Assembly (NCBI RefSeq): GCF_002362255.1
Contig: NZ_LPVV01000006.1
Location: 1 to 64,000 of the forward strand
Length of the DNA stretch: 64,000 bases
Reading direction: 5' to 3'
Origin: Microbacterium sp. SZ1
GTDB taxonomy: Bacteria; Actinomycetota; Actinomycetes; Actinomycetales; Microbacteriaceae
The notes under the pieces: model-generated
Seen by the model: only the letters and a program-made list of their open reading frames with translations
What the model was told of the DNA's origin: nothing
The model's database searches: none
Translations under genes and position numbers: made by a program
Shown here: positions 36,151 through 45,639 of the stretch, piece by piece
Numbering within the stretch: position 1 is the first letter of the stretch
Layout: each line of letters opens with the position of its first letter

Positions 36151-36951
36151 ATGGAAGCACGCGCATCCTCGAAACGACGTCTCCCCGCCGGTCGCAAGGC
36201 CGACCTCGCCGCCTACGTCGAGCACGAAGGCGAGGTCACGGTGGGCGGCCTCGCCGAGCACTTCGGCGTCTCGATCGACACGATCAGACGAGACCTCGAC
36301 CAGCTCGACCGGGAGGGCGTGGTGATCCGCACCCACGGCGGGGCGGTGAGCCCCGAGGGGCAGCTGAAGGACCGCGCACTCGACGTACGACTGCGGATGC
36401 AGACCGAGGAGAAGGAGAAGATCGCGCGGCTCGCGGCCGGGCTCATCGACGACGGCGCCGTGGTCATGCTCAATGCCGGCACGACGACCCTCGCGGTCGC
36501 TCGGGCGCTGCGGAACCACCGCGACCTGACGATCGCGACGAACAACCTCCGCATCCCGGCGGAGATCTCTCCCTCCGCGTTCCGCGACCTCTACGTCTTC
36601 GGCGGCGCCGTGCGCGCCATCACGCAGGCGACCACCGGGCCCGTGGCGTTCACGATGACCCCGGGCGGGCCGGAGGTCGACATCCGCTGCGATCTCGCTC
36701 TCATCGCGGTCGGCGCGGTCGACGAGGAGGGTTTCTCGACCTCGAACCTGGGTGACGCGACGATGATGGCCGAGATGATCCAGCGGGCGGAGCGCACCGC
36801 GATCCTCGCCGACTCGTCGAAGTTCGGCCGGCGGCTCTTCGCCCAGGTCACAACGCTCGACCGCGTCGACTACGTAGTGACCGACTCGCCGCCCGCCCCG
36901 GCGTTCGCGACCGCGCTTGCCCAGGCCGAGGTCCAGCTCCTCACCCCCTGA
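36151..36951 (+). CDS. DeoR/GlpR family repressor of the sugar island
   Basis: A 266-residue regulator. The N-terminal winged helix-turn-helix (VTVGGLAEHFGVSIDTIRRD, about 28-47) has the family signature, and the C-terminal DeoR sugar-phosphate sensor domain shows MLNAGTTTLAVARAL. These proteins repress sugar operons until a phosphorylated sugar intermediate binds. It is transcribed away from the importer operon, so it most likely controls the island and itself. The inducer would be an intermediate of the kinase/aldolase pathway (inference). Confidence 0.93.
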   Translation: MEARASSKRRLPAGRKADLAAYVEHEGEVTVGGLAEHFGVSIDTIRRDLDQLDREGVVIRTHGGAVSPEGQLKDRALDVRLRMQTEEKEKIARLAAGLIDDGAVVMLNAGTTTLAVARALRNHRDLTIATNNLRIPAEISPSAFRDLYVFGGAVRAITQATTGPVAFTMTPGGPEVDIRCDLALIAVGAVDEEGFSTSNLGDATMMAEMIQRAERTAILADSSKFGRRLFAQVTTLDRVDYVVTDSPPAPAFATALAQAEVQLLTP

Positions 36952-36963
36952 GCCCGGACACGA

Positions 36964-36996
36964 GGGAGGCCGCCGGGATCTCTCCCGCCGGCCTCC
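36964..36996. terminator. hairpin between deoR and the nuclease gene
   Basis: GGAGGCCGCCGGGA pairs with TCCCGCCGGCCTCC around TCTC with one mismatch, and serves two convergent genes. Confidence 0.7.
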
Positions 36997-37019
36997 GCCC
37001 GCGTCATCCGATCAGCGGA

Positions 37020-40000
37020 TCAGAACCACCCGGTGATGAGGTCCCAGATCCAGTCGATGATGCCACCGATGATCCCGCCGATTCCGCCGGCGCGGTTCAC
37101 GGTGACCTGGGCCGTCGCCGCATCCCCGTCGGCCTGCGAGACGACCACCGTGTACTTGCCCGGCTGCGTGTTCTTCGGAACCGTCACGCTCGTCGAGAAG
37201 GTTCCGTCGGCGGTGACCTGCACGGTGCCGACCTGGATCGGCTTGCCCTTCTTCGGCTCGAGCACGACCGTCAGGGTCTCGCCCGGCTCGAAGTCCGCGC
37301 CGGTGATGCGCAGCTTCTTGCCCGCGGCGACCTTCGAGTCGGTCGTGATCGCGCCGGCGAACTCCTCGGGCTCCTCACCCGAGATCGTGAACGGCACCTG
37401 CACGGTCGTACCGGTCGACGGAACCGTGACCGTGAGCGGCTGCTCCCCGAACACGCCAGAGGGAACCGTGAAGGTCAGCGACGCGCGCCCGACCTCGTCG
37501 GTCGTGTCGACGATCGTCGGATCCACGGTGCCCACGGCGACCTGCGTGCCGCCGAGCGACAGCGTCACCTCCCCGGGCGCCGCCTCGCCGCCGCTGAACG
37601 CCAGCGAGGACAGTGCGACGGTGACCTGATCGCCGGCGGTGTAGCCGTCGGCATCCGGAGCACTCACCGTGACACCGACCGCGCGCTGCGCGAGGTCGGG
37701 CGTCGCGGTCTTGTTCGCGTCGAACCAGTCGACCATCGACTGCAGGTCGATCTTGCCGGTGTCGCGCTTGCCCGTGCCCTCGCGGAAGGTGAAGAAGTTG
37801 TCTCCACCCGCGGCGAGGAACGAGTTCGCGGCGACCGTGTAGCTCGCCGACGGGTCGATCGGTGTGCCGTCCAGCGCGATCGAGGTGATGCGCGAACCCT
37901 GCGCCGCGGTCGGGTCGTACGTGTAGACGAGCCCCTCCGAGACACCCAGCTTGAGGAACGGTCGCGCCGCACCCGCCGGCTGCCACTGCTCCTCGAGCAC
38001 GCCCTTCAGCTGCGTGCCGGTCAGCGTCAGCGTGACCAGCGTGTTGGCGAACGGCTGCACCGTCGCCGCCTCACGGTACGTGACGTTGCCCGCCGGATCG
38101 TTCGCATTCGACGACGCGTACGTGAGGTTGGCGCGGATCCCGCCCGGGTTCATGAGCGCGATGTCCGCACCCGTGGACCACTTCTGCACGTCGGCGACGA
38201 AGTTGCCGATCGTCGACTCGCCACCGCGGTTCTCCGACCCGTTCGCCTGACGGGCGCGGTTGAAGTCCGCGGTGATGTCGCCGACCTTGACGGCGCCGAG
38301 CACGTCGGCGTCGGCCTTCGCCTTGGCGACGATGTCGGCGACCTCCGGAACGGCCGGGTACAGCGGCTGCCCGTTGGCGGTGAGCGGCTTGATCTGGTTG
38401 GTGATCGAGAGCAGCTCCTTCGTCTTCGGGTCGACCTGGATGTTCATCAGCCCGAGGTTCTCGCCGTACTGACCGGCCGAGATCACGGGGCGACCGTCGA
38501 TCACGTGGTTGTAGGCGAGGTGCGTGTGCGCCGAGACGATCGCGTCGACATCCTCATCCACTCCGTAGACGATCTCGCCGAGAGGCGTCTCCGGGGTGAT
38601 GCTCGACAATTCGACGCTGGCCGCGCCCTCGTGCACGAGCAGGATGACGACGTCCGCCTCGCCGTTGGACTCATCCCCGTCGCGCAGGTCGTCGGCCACG
38701 GCGTTCACCGAGTCGACGATGCTGCGCACCTCGAGGTCGGCGATCCCCTCCGGCGAGACCAGCGAGTCGAGGTCCTCGGTGACGGCGCCGACGAATCCGA
38801 CGCGCACGCCGTCGAGCTCCTTGACCCAGGCCGGGGCGAGCGCAGGCTCGCCCGTCTCAGTGAGGAACACGTTCGACGAGATGTACTCCCAGTCCGCGCG
38901 GTCCTGCACGCGATCGCGCAGATCCTCCCAGCCCTGGTCGAACTCGTGGTTGCCCGCCGCGCTGACGTCGAGACCGGCCGCGTTGAGCGCGTCGATCGTC
39001 GGGTTGTCGTCGTTGATGAAGGAGGTGAACGTCGACGCGCCGATCAGGTCGCCGACACCGGCGAAGATCGTGTTCGGGTTCGCCTCGCGGAACTGCTTGA
39101 CGGCTCCCGCGACCACCGCGGCACCGGCGGCTGCGCCGTCGGCCTCGATGCGGCCGTGGAAGTCGTTCATCGTGACGACGTCGATGCTCACCGGCGGGAC
39201 GTCCGAGGAGACGCCGACGATGATCGGGTCATGGTCGCTCGACCGGAACGGGGTGCCGGCCTCGGTGGCTCCGAACGCGTAGCCGCGGTCGCTCCACTCC
39301 GGCGAGTTGATGCTCCAGACACCCGCGCCCGTGATCGAGGCGGCGAGAGACGGCGACGCGAGCACGTGGTCGAGTGAGCCGAGCTCGCCGTCGAACGAGT
39401 AGGTGTGCTGCCCCGGTGCCTTCTCCGGTGCGACGTCGCTCCAGCCCGCGCTCGTGAAGACGTCGATCGGGTCTTCCTTGGCATAGGCGTTGAAGTCGCC
39501 GATCAGCAGGATGTCGCTGCTGCCGGTCTTCTCCTCGATTGTCGCGGTGAAGCCCTTGAGCGAGTTCGCCTGAGCCACGCGGTCGGCGTTGAAGAAGCCC
39601 TGGCCGTCGGCCGGCTCCGCTCCGCCGCCCTCGGGGGCCGACTTCGACTTGAAGTGGTTCGCGACGACGGTCACGGTGCGGCCGTCGATGTCGAACGCCT
39701 GGGCGATCGGCTCGCGAGCGTTGCCCCACACGGTCTCGTCGGTGACGGTGAGGCTGTCGCCGACGGTGGACACGTCATCCTTCTTGTAGATGATGGCGCT
39801 CGTGATGAAGTCGGTCGTGGCCGCGTTGTTCAGGGCCGCCGGAGTGCGGACGTAGTCCCACACGTCTGCGCCTGCAGCGTCGTTGAGACCGTCCACGAGA
39901 TCGGCGAGCGCCTCGTCGAGCGAGCCGCCCAGCTTGATGGAGTTCTCGATCTCCATGAGCGAGACGATCTCGGCATCGAGCCCGTTGATGGCCGCGACGA

Positions 40001-41654
40001 TCTTCGACTTCTGGATCGCGAACTGCGCGGCGTTCGCCGCACCGCGCGCGTTGGAGTTCTCGCTCTTCAGCGTCGTGAAGTAATTGAAGACGTTGAACGA
40101 CGCGACCTGCACGTCACCGCCGACCTCCGGAGCCGACTCGACGCGCGGGTTGGTCGCCTCGAAGCCGACCTTGGCGGCCTCGGGTGAGGTGCTGTCGATC
40201 GGGACGACCGGCTGCAGACGCCAGTCGTCGAAGCCGTACGACAGCACGTAGCCGTTGTCGCGGAAGTCGACGGTGTCGCCGTTGCGCACCACCAGGTCCT
40301 TCGTGAAGTACGGCTGGTCGTTCGGGTGGCCGTTGTTGGTCACCTGGATGGACCAGCCGTCGTCGAGCAGCAGCCTGTTCGCGCGGTTGGCCGCCGCGAT
40401 CGCCGCCGCCTCTGCGCCCGGACGCGCGAGCTCGGTGCTCTTCACGTTCAGGTCGGCCCCGGCGTTCAGCCAGAGGGTGCCGAAATTGTAGAGCTGGTGG
40501 CTCGAGGCGACACGGTAGGTGCCGGTGGGAGCGACGAGCATGCTCTCGTACTGCTCACGGTCGGCACCGACCGCGGTGTCGGGCAGAGGCGTGACCGCCG
40601 GGACACCCACGCCCGCCTGGACGACCGAGATGCCGGTGAGGGATGCCGGGTTGATCTGCGTCTGGCCGAAGTACTCGCTCACGGAGCCGGTGACCGACAC
40701 GAGGTCGCCGATCGCGAGCGTCGGAGCGAGAGCGTTCAGGAAGACGAAGACGCCGTCGGACGCCCCGGGCGTCGCGTCGGTTTCGCCACCCGAACCCTGC
40801 GTCTGGATCACGATGCCCTTGTAGCCGCCGGTGCGGTAGTCGGCCGTCACGACGCCCTCGACCGTCACCGTCTGGCCGTTGAGCGGCGAGACGTCGGTCG
40901 TGCCCTGCACCTCGGCGATCGACACCTTCGCGGGGTCGGTACCCGGCTCCTCGGGCTCCTCCGAGCCCCCGCCGGAGTTCTGCGGGGTGATCGTGGCCGA
41001 GAGCGCGAAGTCGACGCTGTTGTCGTCGGTGTCCGCACCGTTCGCACGGTTCAGCGACTTCACGTCGGTGTTGCCGGCGGGAGCCGGAGCGGCCTTGGTC
41101 TCGAAGGTGTTCGAGGTGCCGTAGCCGAGCACGTCGATCACACCGTCGACGCCGGTCACCGATCCCGGCGTGAGGGCCACTGCCGCGGTGCCCTTCACGA
41201 GCGCGAGGGTGCCGGCGCTTCCGCTCGGGTTGAGGTTGCCCGTCGCGTCGGGTGCGGGCAGTGCCGCACCGTTGCCGCCGTTGCTGCCGCCCTGCACGAG
41301 GTAGTGCCCGCCGGCGGGGATGCTGCCGCTCAGCGGTGCGACGCCGTTGGCGTTGCCCGTGCCGGTCGCCGACCGGTACTGCAGCGAGAGGCCGTCGAGC
41401 GCGACCGGAGCGTCGGTCGGGTTGTAGAGCTCGACGAACTTGTTCGTGTACGCGGCCCCGGCGCTGCCTCCGGACAGGTACGCCTCGTTGATGACGACCC
41501 CCGTCCCTGCGACATCGGCGGAGGCGGGCGTCGCGATGAGGGCGCTGGCGCCCAGAGCTGCGACGCAGGTGGCGGCGAGGGCGCCGAGACGCCCCCGGCT
41601 TCTGCGATCGGACCGGGGAACCTCGCGGTTCGCGGCGTCGGAAGCGGACATCAT
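37020..41654 (-). CDS. giant secreted nuclease: lamin-tail, ExeM-type endonuclease and 5'-nucleotidase
   Basis: A 1544-residue exported protein. In order: signal peptide (about 20-46); lamin-tail domain; OB-fold nuclease-associated domain (about 240-340); endonuclease/exonuclease/phosphatase domain (about 510-810: VASFNVFNYF, GDFNAYAKED, SDHDP). Then come a metallophosphatase/5'-nucleotidase domain (about 825-1080: TMNDFHGRI, GNHEFDQGW, SAHTHLAYNH), its C-terminal domain (about 1130-1280: NPGGIRANL), and two Ig/IPT-like domains. It ends in a short aromatic stretch, IIDWIWDLITGWF, with no sortase motif. One chain could thus cut extracellular DNA and then dephosphorylate the nucleotides to nucleosides and phosphate. 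GAGGAG precedes 41654; a second ATG follows at once. Confidence 0.9.
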   Translation of the reverse strand: MMSASDAANREVPRSDRRSRGRLGALAATCVAALGASALIATPASADVAGTGVVINEAYLSGGSAGAAYTNKFVELYNPTDAPVALDGLSLQYRSATGTGNANGVAPLSGSIPAGGHYLVQGGSNGGNGAALPAPDATGNLNPSGSAGTLALVKGTAAVALTPGSVTGVDGVIDVLGYGTSNTFETKAAPAPAGNTDVKSLNRANGADTDDNSVDFALSATITPQNSGGGSEEPEEPGTDPAKVSIAEVQGTTDVSPLNGQTVTVEGVVTADYRTGGYKGIVIQTQGSGGETDATPGASDGVFVFLNALAPTLAIGDLVSVTGSVSEYFGQTQINPASLTGISVVQAGVGVPAVTPLPDTAVGADREQYESMLVAPTGTYRVASSHQLYNFGTLWLNAGADLNVKSTELARPGAEAAAIAAANRANRLLLDDGWSIQVTNNGHPNDQPYFTKDLVVRNGDTVDFRDNGYVLSYGFDDWRLQPVVPIDSTSPEAAKVGFEATNPRVESAPEVGGDVQVASFNVFNYFTTLKSENSNARGAANAAQFAIQKSKIVAAINGLDAEIVSLMEIENSIKLGGSLDEALADLVDGLNDAAGADVWDYVRTPAALNNAATTDFITSAIIYKKDDVSTVGDSLTVTDETVWGNAREPIAQAFDIDGRTVTVVANHFKSKSAPEGGGAEPADGQGFFNADRVAQANSLKGFTATIEEKTGSSDILLIGDFNAYAKEDPIDVFTSAGWSDVAPEKAPGQHTYSFDGELGSLDHVLASPSLAASITGAGVWSINSPEWSDRGYAFGATEAGTPFRSSDHDPIIVGVSSDVPPVSIDVVTMNDFHGRIEADGAAAGAAVVAGAVKQFREANPNTIFAGVGDLIGASTFTSFINDDNPTIDALNAAGLDVSAAGNHEFDQGWEDLRDRVQDRADWEYISSNVFLTETGEPALAPAWVKELDGVRVGFVGAVTEDLDSLVSPEGIADLEVRSIVDSVNAVADDLRDGDESNGEADVVILLVHEGAASVELSSITPETPLGEIVYGVDEDVDAIVSAHTHLAYNHVIDGRPVISAGQYGENLGLMNIQVDPKTKELLSITNQIKPLTANGQPLYPAVPEVADIVAKAKADADVLGAVKVGDITADFNRARQANGSENRGGESTIGNFVADVQKWSTGADIALMNPGGIRANLTYASSNANDPAGNVTYREAATVQPFANTLVTLTLTGTQLKGVLEEQWQPAGAARPFLKLGVSEGLVYTYDPTAAQGSRITSIALDGTPIDPSASYTVAANSFLAAGGDNFFTFREGTGKRDTGKIDLQSMVDWFDANKTATPDLAQRAVGVTVSAPDADGYTAGDQVTVALSSLAFSGGEAAPGEVTLSLGGTQVAVGTVDPTIVDTTDEVGRASLTFTVPSGVFGEQPLTVTVPSTGTTVQVPFTISGEEPEEFAGAITTDSKVAAGKKLRITGADFEPGETLTVVLEPKKGKPIQVGTVQVTADGTFSTSVTVPKNTQPGKYTVVVSQADGDAATAQVTVNRAGGIGGIIGGIIDWIWDLITGWF

Positions 41655-41737
41655 CGGTGTTGTCTCCTCGGTTTCATCGGGCGACGGCTCTCGTGGAGCC
41701 ACGGCTGCGCACCCTCACAGCCGGCGCACATGATGCG

Positions 41738-41766
41738 AGCTTATGAAGGCCCTCCGACATCATCAA
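41738..41766 (-). promoter_or_regulatory. promoter of the secreted nuclease gene
   Basis: TTGATG, a 17-base spacer and TAAGCT lie about 84 bases before the start. The 235-base gap to the SURF1 gene is otherwise non-coding, and its centre is AT-richer than the surroundings. Confidence 0.5.
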
Positions 41767-41889
41767 CGGAGTTTTCCCATTGGTCACCGAGCGCTAACCG
41801 AATGGCTCGAAGGCACCCCTGACAAAGGTGGAATATCGAAGCGCCGGTCGCTCGGATGCGCGGCGACGCCTGCGCGGATGCGCGGAGGA

Positions 41890-42690
41890 TCAGACGGGCT
41901 CGGGTGCCGCGGCCTCTTCGAACTCCTCCACCTCGCGCTCCCACGCGTCCTTCGCGAGGCGGTACCAGAGGTAGAAGGCGAAGCCGGCGAAGATCGCCCA
42001 CTCGGCGGCGTAGAACACGTTCAGCCAGTTGACCGGTGACTGCTCGGCGGGTGCGGGAGAGGCGATATCCGTGAGTCCGGCCGACGCCGTGGACGACGCG
42101 AGATAGGGCCGGTACATCTCGAGCCCCTCGACGTCGTGCCACGTGCTCAGCAACGCGGCCGGCGACATCCGGTCGATGCGGTGGGGGTCGTCCTCGGGCG
42201 GCACGGACGGACCCTCGTCGGAGATGATCCGTCCGGTGACCTCGACGATCGAGCCGTCGGCGCCGCGGTTCAGGGTCGCTACCGCATCCTCCGCGGCATC
42301 CCGGTCAGCGGTCCAGCCGATCGCGACGGCGATCGACGTCTTCTCGGCGACGCGCAGCTGGCCGGTGACCCAGTAGCCGGGGACGTCGTCGTTGAACCGG
42401 CTCGACACGATCACGAAGTCGTCGGCGACCCAGGTGCCGGAGGTCTCCACGCGCTGTCCGACGAGCGGCTCGGGGAGGTACTCCCCCGGCTCGACCACAT
42501 CGGTGAGCGGACGGACGTTCTCCGTCGCTCCCGCAGGCGGCGGATCCGTCTCGATCGCCCGCTCCAGCTGCCACTGACCGAGCCACGCGAACACCCCGGC
42601 GACGATCAGGCACAGCACGAGCATCCCGATCCAGCGCCCGCGGAGCATGACCTCGCGGAGGGTGGGCGGGAAGAGAGCCGGGGATGTCAC
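41890..42690 (-). CDS. SURF1 family protein (cytochrome oxidase assembly)
   Basis: A 266-residue membrane protein with the SURF1 layout. One TM lies near the N-terminus (IGMLVLCLIVAGVFAWLGQWQLERA region, about 22-46), a large extracytoplasmic domain opens VGQRVETSGTW, and a second TM follows NWLNVFYAAEW near the C-terminus. Family members help assemble the haem a/copper centre of aa3-type oxidase. The start is uncertain: GTG 42690 (17 bases after guaB3) gives the fuller N-terminus, ATG 42648 is the alternative. Confidence 0.88.
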   Translation of the reverse strand: MTSPALFPPTLREVMLRGRWIGMLVLCLIVAGVFAWLGQWQLERAIETDPPPAGATENVRPLTDVVEPGEYLPEPLVGQRVETSGTWVADDFVIVSSRFNDDVPGYWVTGQLRVAEKTSIAVAIGWTADRDAAEDAVATLNRGADGSIVEVTGRIISDEGPSVPPEDDPHRIDRMSPAALLSTWHDVEGLEMYRPYLASSTASAGLTDIASPAPAEQSPVNWLNVFYAAEWAIFAGFAFYLWYRLAKDAWEREVEEFEEAAAPEPV

Positions 42691-42706
42691 GGTGATGCGC
42701 GGGACC

Positions 42707-43828
42707 TCAGGCCTCGTACGGGGCGAGCACGACCTCGACGCGCTGGAACTCCTTGAGGTCGGAGTACCCGGTGGTCGCCATCGACTTGCGCAGCGCGCCG
42801 ATGAGGTTCGCGGTGCCGTCGGCGACCGGCGCGGGACCGTACAGGATCTCCTCGAGCGTGCCGATGCCCCCGACCTCGACGCGGCGACCGCGCGGAAGCT
42901 GGGGGTGGTGAGCCTCGGGCCCCCAGTGGAATCCCTGGCCGGGCGCGTCTGTGGCTCGCGCGAGCGCGACGCCGAGCATGACGGCATCCGCGCCCATGGC
43001 GAGCGCCTTCACGATGTCACCCGAGGTGCCGACGCCACCGTCGGCGATCACGTGCACGTAGCGGCCGCCCGACTCGTCGAGGTAGTCGCGCCGCGCTGCG
43101 GCGACATCGGAGACGGCCGTCGCCATCGGAGCGTGGATGCCGAGGGTCGCGCGCGTCGTCGACGCCGCTCCCCCGCCGAAGCCCACCAGCACGCCCGCGG
43201 CGCCCGTGCGCATGAGATGCAGAGCGGCGGTGTACGTGGCCGCGCCGCCGACGATCACGGGCACGTCGAGGTCGTAGATGAACTTCTTCAGGTTGAGCGG
43301 CTCGTCGACGCTCGAGACGTGCTCGGCCGACACGGTCGTGCCGCGGATGACGAACAGGTCGACACCGGCCGCCGCGACCGTGTCGTAGAACTGCTGGGTG
43401 CGCTGCGGGGTGAGCGAACCGGCGACCGTGACGCCGGCCTCGCGGATCTCGGCCAGACGACGTGTGATCAGCTCGGGCTTGATCGGCTCGGAGTACAGCT
43501 GCTGCATGCGCACCGTCGCGGAGTCGCCGGCGAGTCCCGCGATCTCGGCGAGCAGCGGCTCCGGGTCCTCATAGCGGGTCCACAGGCCCTCGAGATCCAG
43601 GACGCCGAGTCCACCGAGCTGCCCCAGCATGATGGCGGTGCGCGGGCTCACGACGGAGTCCATCGGCGCACCGAGCACGGGGATGTCGAAGCCGAACGCG
43701 TCGATCGTCCAGGCGGTCGACACGTCCTCCGGGTTGCGTGTGCGCCGTGACGGCACCACCGCGATGTCGTCGAACGTGTATGCGCGGCGCGCGCGCTTGC
43801 CTCGGCCGAGCTCGATCTCCATGGTCAC
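42707..43828 (-). CDS. guaB3: GuaB3 family IMP dehydrogenase-related protein
   Basis: A 373-residue TIM-barrel of the actinobacterial GuaB3 group: IMPDH-like but without CBS domains. The catalytic loop that reads GPGSICTTR in true IMPDH (as in guaB at 53280) is GFGGGAASTTR here, so the nucleophilic Cys is absent. Whether the enzyme acts on IMP, GMP or another nucleotide is not established for this group to my knowledge. GTG 43828 follows TAGTCT by exactly 6 bases (leaderless pattern); ATG 43822 would shorten it by two residues. SURF1 follows. Confidence 0.92.
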   Translation of the reverse strand: MTMEIELGRGKRARRAYTFDDIAVVPSRRTRNPEDVSTAWTIDAFGFDIPVLGAPMDSVVSPRTAIMLGQLGGLGVLDLEGLWTRYEDPEPLLAEIAGLAGDSATVRMQQLYSEPIKPELITRRLAEIREAGVTVAGSLTPQRTQQFYDTVAAAGVDLFVIRGTTVSAEHVSSVDEPLNLKKFIYDLDVPVIVGGAATYTAALHLMRTGAAGVLVGFGGGAASTTRATLGIHAPMATAVSDVAAARRDYLDESGGRYVHVIADGGVGTSGDIVKALAMGADAVMLGVALARATDAPGQGFHWGPEAHHPQLPRGRRVEVGGIGTLEEILYGPAPVADGTANLIGALRKSMATTGYSDLKEFQRVEVVLAPYEA

Positions 43829-43883
43829 CCCACCAGACTACCCGGCGCGCACGACGGCCGATTGCGGGGGGATGCCGGGGCCG

Positions 43884-45572
43884 TCACCGCGCGCGGACGA
43901 CGCGCCGCTCGTCCCAGACCGGCTCGTCGGCCTCGTACACCCGACCGTCGGACCCGAAGACGAGGAACCGGTCGAACGACCTCGCGAACCACCGGTCGTG
44001 AGTCACGGCCAGCACCGTTCCCTCGAACCGGGTGAGTGCGTCCTCCAGCGCCTCGGCCGACTCGAGGTCGAGGTTGTCCGTCGGCTCGTCGAGCAGCAGC
44101 AGCGTGGCACCCGAGAGCTCGAGCAGCAGCACCTGGAACCGCGCCTGCTGCCCGCCGGACAGCGACTCGAACGTCTGCTGCGCCTGCCGCACGAGGCCGT
44201 ACCTGTCGAGCGCTGAGCTCGCGGCATCCCGGGGCATCCCCGCCCGGCGTTCGTCGCCGCGGTGCAGGATCTCGAGCAGGGTGCGCCCGACGAACTCGGG
44301 ATGCGCATGCGTCTGCGCGAAGAGGCCGGGCACGACGCGCGCGCCCAGCACCGCTGCTCCGGTGTGTGCGACCTCGGACAGCTGATCCCTCGTCGACGTG
44401 ACGTGCCCGAGGCTCGGATCGGGGTCGCTGCCGCCGCGGGCCAGCAGCCGCAGGAAGTGGGACTTGCCCGACCCGTTCGACCCGAGAACGGCTACGCGGT
44501 CGCCGTACCAGACCTCGACATCGAAGGGCTGCATGAGCCCGGTCAGCTCCAACCGATCAGCCACGACCGCGCGCTTGCCGGTGCGCGAGCCGCGCAGCCG
44601 CATGTCGAAGTCCTGCGCGGGCGGGCGCTCCTGCGGCGGACCCGCGTCTTCGAACCGGCGGAGACGCGTCTGCGCGGCCTGGTACCGCGATGCGAAGCCG
44701 TCGTTCGCCGAGGCCTTCACCTTCAGGGTCGCGACGAGCACGAGCAGCTTCTCATGCTGTTCGTCCCACCGCCGGCGCAGCTCGTCGAGGCGATCCATCC
44801 GGTCGGCACGGGCCTGGTGGTACGTGGCGAAACCGCCGCCGTGCACCCATGCCGTTGCACCCGCCCCGCCGGGCTCGAGGGTCACGAGGCGGTCGACGGC
44901 GCGGGCGAGCAGCTCTCGGTCGTGGGACACGAGCAGTACCGTCTTCGGCGTCTGCCGCAGCTGCTCCTCGAGCCAGCGCTTGGTCGGCACGTCGAGGTAG
45001 TTGTCCGGCTCGTCGAGCAGGAGCACCTCGTCGGGCCCACGGAGCAGGGCCTCGAGCGCAAGCCGCTTCTGCTCACCGCCCGAGAGCGTCGTCAGATCGC
45101 GGTAGCGCGCCCTGACGTACGGGACGCCGAGCGCGGCGACCGTGCACTGGTCCCAGACGGTCTCGTGCTCGTACCCGCCGGCGTCGGCGTACTCGGCGAT
45201 CGCCGCGGCGTAAGCCATCTGCGTATCGTGCTCGTCGCGCTCGATCAGCGCGTTCTCGGCGGCCTCGAGGGCCTGCGCTGCGTGCCGGATGCGGGCGGGC
45301 GCGACGCGCACGAGCAGGTCCTGCACCGTCTCGCCGGCCTCGCCGTGTCCGACGAACTGATCCATGACGCCGAGGCCGCCATCGATCGTCACGACTCCGG
45401 CATCCGCCGTCTGATCGCCCCGGATGATCCGCAGCAGCGTGGTCTTTCCCGCTCCGTTGGGCCCGATCAGTGCGCTCGTCGACCCGGAGCCGACGCGGAA
45501 CGTCACCTCGTCGAGCAGCGGTCTCCCGTCGGGCAGGGTCAGCGAGACCCCGGCGATGTCGATGTATCCCAC
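43884..45572 (-). CDS. ABC-F family ATPase
   Basis: A 562-residue soluble protein with two ABC ATPase halves and no membrane domain. Half one has GPNGAGKTT, LSGGEQKRLALE and LLLDEPDNYLD. Half two has GSNGSGKSH, LSGGQQARFQV and LLLDEPTDNLD. A charged linker between them is the usual ribosome-reaching P-site tip region. ABC-F proteins act on the ribosome, some giving antibiotic resistance; this sequence cannot be assigned to either role. Translation starts at GTG. Confidence 0.92.
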   Translation of the reverse strand: MGYIDIAGVSLTLPDGRPLLDEVTFRVGSGSTSALIGPNGAGKTTLLRIIRGDQTADAGVVTIDGGLGVMDQFVGHGEAGETVQDLLVRVAPARIRHAAQALEAAENALIERDEHDTQMAYAAAIAEYADAGGYEHETVWDQCTVAALGVPYVRARYRDLTTLSGGEQKRLALEALLRGPDEVLLLDEPDNYLDVPTKRWLEEQLRQTPKTVLLVSHDRELLARAVDRLVTLEPGGAGATAWVHGGGFATYHQARADRMDRLDELRRRWDEQHEKLLVLVATLKVKASANDGFASRYQAAQTRLRRFEDAGPPQERPPAQDFDMRLRGSRTGKRAVVADRLELTGLMQPFDVEVWYGDRVAVLGSNGSGKSHFLRLLARGGSDPDPSLGHVTSTRDQLSEVAHTGAAVLGARVVPGLFAQTHAHPEFVGRTLLEILHRGDERRAGMPRDAASSALDRYGLVRQAQQTFESLSGGQQARFQVLLLELSGATLLLLDEPTDNLDLESAEALEDALTRFEGTVLAVTHDRWFARSFDRFLVFGSDGRVYEADEPVWDERRVVRAR

Positions 45573-45590
45573 GGTGCGGGCCGTCCTTCC

Positions 45591-45626
45591 GCCCGCCTAG
45601 CGAGCCGACCAGAATATCAGGCGGGC
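45591..45626 (-). terminator. possible terminator of the seven-gene cluster
   Basis: GCCCGCCT and AGGCGGGC form an 8-bp stem around a 20-base loop just past the histidine kinase stop. Confidence 0.35.
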
Positions 45627-45639
45627 GACGCCCCGACGG

